DNA of 30,615 nt from a virus. The position numbers were made by a program, and so were the translations under genes. The stretch is from positions 1 through 30,615 of the IMG/VR virus record IMGVR_UViG_3300017934_000140; one strand, given 5' to 3'. Below, one piece after another: positions 16,101-22,371 of the stretch; the first letter of the stretch is position 1, and each line of letters begins with the position of its first letter. Under the pieces are notes generated by a model that made no database searches, was not told the origin of the DNA, and saw only the letters and a program-made list of their open reading frames with translations.

Positions 16101-16312
16101 TGGAGTGCGGCGGCTTGCCGCCGCTTTTGCGGTCACACCCCAATCACCAAAACCCGCTCGTTCGTTGGCGGCTGTGTGTTGTCATCCTGAGCGCGCGCTC
16201 TTTGCGTGCAAAGGATCTCAACCGATCCGTCTCGCCTCAATGCTTTTTTTTAGCGCCGGCATCCTGCTTGCCCTGAGCTTCGAGGGGAGCCTCGAGGGCC
16301 GGCTCTTGGGGT
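16101..16312. repeat. Repeat cluster with a nested element
   Basis: D-like hairpin at 16101-16133; family A at 16179-16222; at 16251-16312 a family D stem (GCCGGCATCCTGC...GGCCGGCTCTTGGGG) split by an inserted family E copy. No gene lies between 16023 and 16555. Confidence 0.75.
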
Positions 16313-16361
16313 GATCTCGGGAACGCCGATCTCCCTATCGGCCACTTGGGTTTGTTTTTCG

Positions 16362-16480
16362 CGTAGGGGCGGCCTGCCTGCGCAGGCCGGCTTTACGCCG
16401 CCTTCCTTCTCGTTGTTACGTCTCTTCCCAAATGTCCTTGAGGGTGCCCCACCCTTGGTTTGCAAGGGTGGGTTCTTACG
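16362..16480. repeat. Family D and family C repeats
   Basis: D-type hairpins at 16362-16400 (GGCCTGCCTGCGCAGGCC); C at 16434-16480 with stem CACCCTTG...CAAGGGTG. Confidence 0.75.
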
Positions 16481-16512
16481 CTCGAATGCCAAAAACTCTC
16501 TTCTCTTCCCTA

Positions 16513-16553
16513 TTCTCTGTGCCTCTGTGTTCTCTGTGGTGAATTCTTTCTTC
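16513..16553 (-). repeat. CACAGAG array after the scaffold gene
   Basis: On the minus strand it reads CACCACAGAG, AACACAGAG, GCACAGAG, just downstream of the scaffold stop. A related copy lies at 26019-26063. Confidence 0.65.
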
Positions 16554-16555
16554 TC

Positions 16556-17917
16556 TTAAAGACCCAAAATCTCTTCGTCGCTGATCCTTCCGTAATCCAC
16601 CCGCCGCCCCCCGCCCGCTCCTGCTTCTCTTCGCGTAGCGCTCGTTTTTTCATTCCGTCCGGACACCGCGCGGTCATTTTCTTTCCGTGCTCCCGGCGCC
16701 GCTTCTCGCCGCCCCGTTTCTCCCAGCTCCTCGCGCTCCGCCTCTGCCGGATTTCGTCCTTTTCCCCGCGCGCTCAATGTCGCTTGTGTCCACGAACCCA
16801 CCACGCGCCGCACCGCTCCTGGCACCAACTGCTGCGCCCGCGCATCGATCAATCGCACCACCTGAGCCCTCGCCCCTTCATCGAATCGCCTTCCCGCCAA
16901 AATCTTCGCCACCTGCTCGCCCAACTGCCCGTCGCTCTTGAGTGCCGCCTCAACCTCTTCCCGCACCGCCCCCGCCAATCGTTCTTGTAGCGGCGGGTTT
17001 ACCCCGCCGCCGGGGTCAACTCGCGACGAGTTCACCCTCAAATTCGGCAGCGCTTGTTCCATCATCCGCGCAATCGCCCCGCCCACACTCTTCTCCAACT
17101 CCGTATTCGCCGCCTTCTCAAACTCCCGGTATGCCCCGACCACTTCTTCTGTAGCGCTGGCTGTCATGCCAGCGTTTTCGGTGTCCGCACCCGCATTTCT
17201 GTCATCCCGACCAGAGGACCGCGCCTCCTGCGGCCCGGAGTGGAGGGATCGTGGCATGTTCACCGCATCTTGGCTCGCGCTCGCTTCTGCTCCGTTCCCC
17301 AACCTGCCGCCTGCTCCCAGCAGCCGCACTCCCGCCTCCACCATCTCCCGAAACGCTGCCGGGTCCTGCTGCATCATCTGCCGCGCAAGCTGCGCCCGCG
17401 CCGCACTATCCCCGCGATAAAACGCCGCATCAATCGCATCCAACTCCCGCGCACGTTCCGCCGCCGCTCTGGCCTCACTCGCGCCTCCCGGATAAATCTC
17501 TTTCAGCGCACGCGCATCCTCGGCCGTTGCAAACACCTCGCGATACGCCGCAACTTCCTTCTCCGTCCTCTGCTTGTCATCCCACAGCTCCTTCGCCTCA
17601 TCCCCGTGCCAAGGATCCTTCATCCGCTCCGCCAGCCACTGCGGCACTTCCGTCGCGTTCCCTTCGCTGCTACTCGCCCCGTCTGGCCGGTTGTTCACCC
17701 CGTCCCTGTAGCTCACCCCTTCAGGGGTGAGGCTTTTTTCGTCCCCGCCACCCAACAACTTTTCATCTGCGGTCTTTACGTTTGTCATCCTGAGGGATGC
17801 GTCCTTTGCGTCCCGAAGGACCTCAACCTCAGCTCCGCCACCCAACGGTCCGCCGTCCGGTTCCACCCCCACAATCTGCTCATCCGTCAACGCAAACACT
17901 TCGGTTCCCGCATTCAT
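16556..17917 (-). CDS. Scaffold-like capsid assembly protein carrying translated palindromes
   Basis: A 453-residue protein, ATG with AGGAG about eight bases upstream. The position between portal and major capsid is that of the P22-type scaffold, and the charged, helix-rich composition (AYREVFATAEDARALKE, ARAAAERARELDAIDAAF) agrees; the C-terminal 85 residues are basic, like a coat-binding end. At least five repeats are translated in frame: family A at residues about 33-48, D at 61-73 and 245-257, B at 221-240, and D at 296-314. Without them the protein would be about 375 residues. Despite these insertions the frame is open throughout. The scaffold role rests on position and composition; sequence identity is not recognised. 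Confidence 0.65.
   Translation of the reverse strand: MNAGTEVFALTDEQIVGVEPDGGPLGGGAEVEVLRDAKDASLRMTNVKTADEKLLGGGDEKSLTPEGVSYRDGVNNRPDGASSSEGNATEVPQWLAERMKDPWHGDEAKELWDDKQRTEKEVAAYREVFATAEDARALKEIYPGGASEARAAAERARELDAIDAAFYRGDSAARAQLARQMMQQDPAAFREMVEAGVRLLGAGGRLGNGAEASASQDAVNMPRSLHSGPQEARSSGRDDRNAGADTENAGMTASATEEVVGAYREFEKAANTELEKSVGGAIARMMEQALPNLRVNSSRVDPGGGVNPPLQERLAGAVREEVEAALKSDGQLGEQVAKILAGRRFDEGARAQVVRLIDARAQQLVPGAVRRVVGSWTQATLSARGKGRNPAEAEREELGETGRREAAPGARKENDRAVSGRNEKTSATRREAGAGGGRRVDYGRISDEEILGL
16986..17256. repeat. Family D, D and B palindromes inside the scaffold gene
   Basis: D at 16986-17013 (GGCGGGTTTACCCCGCC), D at 17150-17181 (CGCTGGCTGTCATGCCAGCG) and B at 17200-17256 (CATCCCGACCAGAGGACCGCG...GGAGTGGAGGGATCGTGGC). 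All keep the reading frame. Confidence 0.85.
17707..17827. repeat. Family D and A palindromes inside the scaffold gene
   Basis: D at 17707-17737 (CTCACCCCTTCAGGGGTGAG) encodes the peptide LTPEGVSYRDG; A at 17783-17827 encodes RDAKDASLRMT. Confidence 0.85.
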
Positions 17918-17933
17918 CGCTCTACTCCTGCTT

Positions 17934-17960
17934 CCTGGTCGCTAATTGCCGGTCGTTGAT
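17934..17960 (-). repeat. Heptamer array after the portal gene
   Basis: On the minus strand: AACGACC, GGCAATT, AGCGACC. It lies between the portal stop and the scaffold start. Confidence 0.65.
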
Positions 17961-17975
17961 TACCTTCAACTCAGG

Positions 17976-20009
17976 CTATTTACAAGCGCTTGCCGCATTC
18001 CCCCCCGCCTGCACCACCTTCAAATGCGCCTCCGCGTGCGCTCGCACATTCGCAAACCCTGCCGGATTCGTCAGCTTCGCCGCCTGCCCCGCCTCCGAGT
18101 TCGCCCACCTCTTGCACTCCTCAAACTCCACCGCGTGATCATCCAACAACACATCCACCGCCACCGACGGCAGCACCACGCTTCCAGCCGCTGACTCCTG
18201 GTCGCCGGCCCGCCCTGAGCTTGCCGAATGGGCCGCTGATCGCTGGTCGCCTGTTCCAATGGTCGACAAAATAATGGGAGCCCCACCCAACATCGCCTGT
18301 ATCTCCCTCAACTGCTTGTTCCGCGCATCCTCCCCCGGCACCACCAGCTCCGTCAGCCCCAGCACGTTCTTGATGTACCCAAGGTTCGCCGGCTCCGCCA
18401 GTGCTTCCTGGATCAACGGGTCCTTCAGCGCAAACAACTGCTGCAGCACGCCCCTCTGCTGCGATTTCAGCCTCGGAAACGTCTCATCCGCCTCCGGGTG
18501 CACGCAAATATTCCCTTTCAAGTCCGCCACTCGAATCATCCGCGCATCCATCGTTCCGTCCGGCCCCAGCAGCGGGACATCCACGTCACCCGGCCGGTTC
18601 TTCCGGAAGCAGTCCACTCCTAGCAGCATCACATCCGCATAAAACTGTTTCACTCGCCGCCACACCAGCCCCAGCCGCCCCATCGCCTGATCCCGAGCCA
18701 TCGCGTAGCCGCTCGCCGTCTTCACGTCCTCCATGTTTCCGCCAAACAGCGCTGGAAACATCCCGGTCAAGAATTGCGCTACCGGTCCAATCAGGTCCTG
18801 CTGGTGCCGGATCATGTCCGGAGGCACTTGCGCCGGTGCCGGCTGGAAAAATCCTGCCGCTAACGGCTGTCCCGGCCGAGCGCGAGCCGGAAAATGTGCC
18901 GCCGGCTCTGCCGTCTGGTTCCCGATCGCATCGAAATCCAAAACTTGCGGGTCGGCGTAAATCGGCGGAATCCCGTACTCATACGTCTCCGCCTGGATAT
19001 TCGATAGCGCGTTGTACCGCTCCTGCACCTGCACCAGCGAATCCCCCACGCTCGGCCGGTTTTGCCCGTCTCCCGGCAACGCGTGCAGCACCCGCCAGTG
19101 ATCGTCCATGCTTTCATTTCGCGCTTCGCAATACACGTCCCCGGCAAACCCCACGTAGCATCCCTCCGGGAACAGCGTCAACAAATCCTTTCGCACCGCC
19201 TCGTCTTCCACTCCATAAAACGCCCACGGCCGCAGCCAAGTCCGGTCAAATGTAATCAAATTCATCAGCGCGTCGCCGGGATGGATCGAAGGCAATCCCT
19301 GCTCCACGCTCAACCGCGACACGCGCGCATACACGTCCTCTGCGCCTTGCGATGGCGCGCTCTCGATCTTGTCCGCCACCAGCGGATACGCCGCCTTCAA
19401 CTTCGCTCGATGCACTTCCGCCTGCCATTGCAGGTACGGAAATTCGTCCATCTCGTTCGCCCACACCGGCGTATTCAACTCCAATCCCCCCGCGATCGAA
19501 ATCACTTCCTGCCCATTCGCCACTCGCCGCACCCCCGCCACCCGCGGCACCGTCACCCGCTCCGCCCTCCTCAGGTCCTTCTCCCCCATCTCCGCCCCGC
19601 ACTCCGGGCACACACCGGGTTGACTCCTGTAGGGCCCGCCTTCTGAGGCGGGCCGTTCCGCGTTCCCCGCGTCTTGGCTCTCCCCTCTCCTTACACCCAG
19701 CCCTGTCATCCTGAGCGGCGCGTCGTTTGCGCCGCGAAGGATCTCATCTTTAACCCCACCTCCGCCGTTCCCTGCACCACCCAACCCTTCACTGTCATCC
19801 GGAACGAATGCGAGGGATCTGCTGTTCTCTTCGCTCGCCACTCGCCACTCGCCACTTCCGCCCGGCTCTTCTTCCCGCACTCCGGACAAACCCACACATC
19901 CTCTCCCAGCGGAATCTCCACCGCCTCCAGCAATTCCTCCTCGTGAAACCCGAATCGCTGCGCATCCTCCACATACCGCACGTACGCGCCCAGCTTCCCG
20001 TCCGTCCAC
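17976..20009 (-). CDS. Portal protein, C-terminal part (shifted frame)
   Basis: Credible portal sequence begins at about 19858 and runs to 17976. It opens with a second CPECG half-ribbon (about 19600), then VYARVSRLSVEQGLPSIHPG, the wing region, ERYNALSNIQAETYEYGIPP, and a C-terminal helical region with AMGRLGLVWRRVKQFYADVM. Size and order fit a large P22-type portal (about 725 residues) once repeats are removed. It overlaps the N-terminal part by 300 bases in a different frame; no start with a convincing ribosome site lies in this frame. The end carries GDQRSAA and GDQESAA, encoded by heptamer arrays at 18184-18260 split by a family E palindrome. Whether the two parts make one functional protein is open. 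Confidence 0.72.
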   Translation of the reverse strand: MDGREAGRVRAVCGGCAAIRVSRGGIAGGGGDSAGRGCVGLSGVREEEPGGSGEWRVASEENSRSLAFVPDDSEGLGGAGNGGGGVKDEILRGANDAPLRMTGLGVRRGESQDAGNAERPASEGGPYRSQPGVCPECGAEMGEKDLRRAERVTVPRVAGVRRVANGQEVISIAGGLELNTPVWANEMDEFPYLQWQAEVHRAKLKAAYPLVADKIESAPSQGAEDVYARVSRLSVEQGLPSIHPGDALMNLITFDRTWLRPWAFYGVEDEAVRKDLLTLFPEGCYVGFAGDVYCEARNESMDDHWRVLHALPGDGQNRPSVGDSLVQVQERYNALSNIQAETYEYGIPPIYADPQVLDFDAIGNQTAEPAAHFPARARPGQPLAAGFFQPAPAQVPPDMIRHQQDLIGPVAQFLTGMFPALFGGNMEDVKTASGYAMARDQAMGRLGLVWRRVKQFYADVMLLGVDCFRKNRPGDVDVPLLGPDGTMDARMIRVADLKGNICVHPEADETFPRLKSQQRGVLQQLFALKDPLIQEALAEPANLGYIKNVLGLTELVVPGEDARNKQLREIQAMLGGAPIILSTIGTGDQRSAAHSASSGRAGDQESAAGSVVLPSVAVDVLLDDHAVEFEECKRWANSEAGQAAKLTNPAGFANVRAHAEAHLKVVQAGGNAASACK
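18184..18260 (-). repeat. Heptamer array split by a family E palindrome, inside the portal gene
   Basis: Heptamers (GGCGACC, AGGAGTC, AGCGGCT and AGGCGACC, AGCGATC, AGCGGCC) flank the inserted palindrome at 18209-18234 (GGCCCGCCCTGAGCTTGCCG...GGGCC). All is translated in frame. Confidence 0.7.
19628..19854. repeat. Repeat cluster in the portal zinc-ribbon linker
   Basis: From left to right: D at 19628-19655 (GGCCCGCCTTCTGAGGCGGGCC), A at 19704-19746, short A at 19793-19820, and three perfect copies of CTCGCCA at 19834-19854. Together they fill the stretch where the portal frame changes. Confidence 0.85.
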
Positions 20010-20662
20010 AAAAAATATCCGATCGACGTCAGCAAGTGCTCCACATGATTGTTCCGCTCGATCAACTCCGCCACATCGCTCGCCGCGCGTGCCGCCGCTA
20101 TGTCCACCAGCGATTGGAACGATTGCGGGAAGAACCGCACGCTCGGCACATCCTGCGAAAGCACCGCCACGAACGACAGCCCAAATCCCTGGTAGAAATT
20201 TGTCACAAACTGGTACCGCGGCATCTCCTCCAGCGCGCGGTCGTCGCTCGACCGATGTTCGTACGGCAAGTGCCAGTTCATGTCATTCGGGTTCCACCAC
20301 ATGTACTGCAATCCCTGCCAGAACAGCCGCGCCTGCCGTATCCTGCGAATCTCGTGCCTCCGCGCCGCCACTCCTTCCATCCGGTACTGCCGCACCAATT
20401 CCCGCAGCGCGTTCACCAGCTCCGGCCGTTCCTCGTCCAACCTCTCCAGATTCGGCCCCAGCTCTTGTAGGGACGGCCTTCTGAGGCCGTCCGCTCTCGC
20501 TGCCTCATTCGCCCGCAACCCGCCATCTCTGTAGCTCACCCCTTCAGGGGTGAGGCGTTTTCCAACCAGGTCCCCGCCGTACTCCGAACTCGCGCTCGTC
20601 CCGGCATTCCCATCCGCCGGCGCCATCACGCCCCGCTCAAACTCATTCATCTCGTTTCCCAT
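19706..20662 (-). CDS. Portal protein, N-terminal part
   Basis: I start it at the ATG at 20662, which has GAGAG upstream; the open frame beyond is a translated family C repeat. Residues about 80-280 show portal-like features: QARLFWQGLQYMWWNPND, a wing segment with FYQGFGLSFVAVLSQDVP, and a long helix (AAARAASDVAELIERNNHVE). It then reaches a CPECG half zinc-ribbon and runs into repeat DNA, ending at a stop created inside a family A element. Two D palindromes are translated near the start (residues about 35-47, peptide LTPEGVSYRDG, and about 57-67). The second CPECG and the rest of the portal lie in the -1 frame. Confidence 0.75.
   Translation of the reverse strand: MGNEMNEFERGVMAPADGNAGTSASSEYGGDLVGKRLTPEGVSYRDGGLRANEAARADGLRRPSLQELGPNLERLDEERPELVNALRELVRQYRMEGVAARRHEIRRIRQARLFWQGLQYMWWNPNDMNWHLPYEHRSSDDRALEEMPRYQFVTNFYQGFGLSFVAVLSQDVPSVRFFPQSFQSLVDIAAARAASDVAELIERNNHVEHLLTSIGYFLWTDGKLGAYVRYVEDAQRFGFHEEELLEAVEIPLGEDVWVCPECGKKSRAEVASGEWRAKRTADPSHSFRMTVKGWVVQGTAEVGLKMRSFAAQTTRRSG
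20466..20559. repeat. Two family D palindromes inside the portal gene
   Basis: 20466-20493 (GGACGGCCTTCTGAGGCCGTCC) and 20530-20559 (CTCACCCCTTCAGGGGTGAG). The second encodes the same LTPEGVSYRDG peptide as a copy in the scaffold gene. Confidence 0.85.
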
Positions 20663-20692
20663 AAACTCTCTCGATTGCACATCAACCAAAGT

Positions 20693-20748
20693 GCTTGAGG
20701 GTGCCCCACCCTTTCTGCGCATTTTGCAGAAAGGGTGGGCTCTTACGA
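20693..20748. repeat. Family C repeat upstream of portal
   Basis: GAGGGTGCCCCACCCTTTCTGC and GCAGAAAGGGTGGGCTCTTACG form a stem of more than 12 bp. Confidence 0.8.
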
Positions 20749-20798
20749 TCTGACGCCTCACACTCTCTTCTCTTAACTCTTGGGCTTTTCTTCCCCGC

Positions 20799-20834
20799 TC
20801 ATTGCTTCCTTACTTCCTTGCCTCTTCTTCTCTC
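20799..20834 (-). repeat. Octamer array
   Basis: On the minus strand: GAGGCAAG, GAAGTAAG, GAAGCAAT, at the very end of the small coiled-coil gene. Confidence 0.6.
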
Positions 20835-21040
20835 ATCGCCTGTATCTGTCCCCACGACCTCTTCCTCACCCGCGTCAGCGCCGCCGGTTTCCCTGCCTCC
20901 CCTGTCTCAATCGGCCCAAACCCCGCCGTACCCAACAGTGAATTCAGCATCGCCCTGTTTTCCGCCTTCAATCGCGCATTCTCCTCCTCCAGCATCTCCA
21001 CATATCTGGATCGCAGCGCTTTCCTCAACCAGTTCAACAC
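20810..21040 (-). CDS. Small coiled-coil phage protein
   Basis: A 76-residue protein, started at the GTG at 21040 with GGAG eight bases upstream. Residues 3-32 form a basic then acidic amphipathic helix (LRKALRSRYVEMLEEENARL) ending in a leucine-zipper-like stretch, followed by a Gly/Pro linker and a basic tail (RVRKRSWGQIQAMREEEARK) whose last residues come from an octamer array. It lies between the exported protein and the portal. It may be a small assembly or DNA-packaging factor; family unknown. Confidence 0.6.
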   Translation of the reverse strand: MLNWLRKALRSRYVEMLEEENARLKAENRAMLNSLLGTAGFGPIETGEAGKPAALTRVRKRSWGQIQAMREEEARK

Positions 21041-21059
21041 TAAATTGTCTCCACGCCCC

Positions 21060-21241
21060 GGGTGCCCCACACGCCGGTTTTGCGTGTGGGGTCTGGGGTT
21101 TATCCCTAGGAGCCGCCCCTCCCCTGAGCTCGTAGACCCCTGGCTTTAGCCAGGGGCGCGGAGCGCGGGGGAGCACGGCATTTATGCCGTGCGAAACGGC
21201 CGCGTTCTCTAAAATGAGGAATGGGCTTTAGCCCATTCCTC
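21060..21241. repeat. Four hairpins in tandem, three with TTTA loops
   Basis: A C-like hairpin at 21060-21105, then perfect palindromes at 21137-21156 (CCCCTGGCTTTAGCCAGGGG), 21173-21192 (GCACGGCATTTATGCCGTGC) and 21216-21241 (26 bp, core GGGCTTTAGCCC). The region is non-coding. Confidence 0.8.
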
Positions 21242-21246
21242 TTCCG

Positions 21247-21285
21247 AAACTTAGAACATTGAACTTACAACTAAGAACTTCTCAG
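21247..21285 (-). repeat. Heptamer array
   Basis: On the minus strand: AAGTTCT, TAGTTGT, AAGTTCA, ATGTTCT, AAGTTTC, running from the stop of the exported protein. Confidence 0.7.
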
Positions 21286-22145
21286 TTCGCCGGTGCGGCC
21301 AGCTTGTAGCCGACGATGTGCGCATGCACCGCGCCTGCCGTTGCCGCGGCCGTGGTGCAAAACGCAACCGGCACTGCCGCCGCCGCGTTAAACACGTAGT
21401 TCGGTACCAGCGTCGAACTGTCTGTCGTCGTGCCCGCCGTCAGTGTCGTGTTCGCCGCGCCAAATTCTGTACCCGACGTGAACCCCAGTGACCATCCGCC
21501 CGTGCATCCCGTAATTGTTGTCGTCACGCGTGCCGTCGCCGATGCCACCACCGAGCGCGTGGGAATCTTGACGCTTCCCAAGCTCGTGGACTGTCCGCCC
21601 GTACTCAGCGTCACTGTTCCGGGATCGATCTGCCAAAACACTAGTCCGCCGCCATTTAGGCTGGCGTCGTTGATCGCTTCCTGAATTCCCTGGTCGCCGG
21701 AAATGACCTGGCTGGTGCTGAAGCTCGCGGAATGCAAATTCGCGAACGTGGCCGTGATCGCCGCGCACGGCACGTTTCCCGATCCGCTCGGCGCTGCCAC
21801 CAGCGAATAGGACGTCGGCGTCACCGTTTCCACCAACGAACTCGACTGCGCATCAATCGCCGCTGGCGCATACACTCCGTTCGCCGGCGCCAGCGGCTGA
21901 ATCACGCGCCCATCCGGCAACGCAAACTGTGCCGGGCACACCGTGATCGTCTGCGATCCGGTCGCCGTGTTGCCGTTCAGCACATACGCGCCCCACACGC
22001 TGTACTTCGTGGAATCGAACACTCCCGCCACGCGCGAAAATTGTGCCGCAGCGCTCTGCGCCTTCGTCTTGTCCGGCGCCATCAGCCAGCACGCCAACCC
22101 AACCACAAACAAAACCACCGCCACCACTGCAAGACTTTTTTTCAT
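21282..22145 (-). CDS. Exported beta-rich protein between terminase and portal
   Basis: A 287-residue protein with AAGGAGAGG upstream. Residues 1-30 form a clear Sec signal peptide (MKKSLAVVAVVLFVVGLACW, cleavage near KAQ). The mature part is Ala/Thr/Ser-rich, with strands such as SQTITVCPAQFALPDGRVIQ and TARVTTTITGCTGGWSLGFT and four widely spaced cysteines that could form disulfides after export. The whole mature sequence looks like a surface or fibre protein. Its position between packaging genes is not standard for a phage. It could be an exported receptor-binding or adhesion protein; no family is recognised. Confidence 0.7.
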   Translation of the reverse strand: MKKSLAVVAVVLFVVGLACWLMAPDKTKAQSAAAQFSRVAGVFDSTKYSVWGAYVLNGNTATGSQTITVCPAQFALPDGRVIQPLAPANGVYAPAAIDAQSSSLVETVTPTSYSLVAAPSGSGNVPCAAITATFANLHSASFSTSQVISGDQGIQEAINDASLNGGGLVFWQIDPGTVTLSTGGQSTSLGSVKIPTRSVVASATARVTTTITGCTGGWSLGFTSGTEFGAANTTLTAGTTTDSSTLVPNYVFNAAAAVPVAFCTTAAATAGAVHAHIVGYKLAAPAN

Positions 22146-22208
22146 GTCATCCCTCTCCTTGAAATTGTTCCCCTGAAACCCTTTGTCCCTGGCTACTTAA
22201 AAGCGCCT

Positions 22209-22249
22209 GTCATCCTGAGGCGATCCGAATAGGATCGCCGAAGGACCTC
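22209..22249. repeat. Family A repeat
   Basis: TGTCATCCTGAG, inverted repeat GCGATCC...GGATCGC, then GAAGGACCTCG. It lies between the terminase and exported-protein genes. Confidence 0.8.
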
Positions 22250-22332
22250 GACCCCCGCGTCTTGCCCCAATCCTTCTGTTCGCTCCGTCTTGCGTCCTGG
22301 TCGCCGGTCGCCCTAGAGAGATGGCCCCCTTT

Positions 22333-22371
22333 ATTGCTTCCTTACCTCTTTCCTTCTTTGCTTCCTCCTTC
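22333..22371 (-). repeat. Octamer array after the terminase gene
   Basis: On the minus strand: GAAGCAAA, GAAGGAAA, GAGGTAAG, GAAGCAAT, within a few bases of the terminase stop. Confidence 0.65.

Noticed and set aside
19834-19880. Programmed -1 ribosomal frameshift in the portal gene
   Set aside because: No canonical X-XXY-YYZ slippery heptamer was found in the overlap; a change in heptamer copy number or a sequencing error is simpler.
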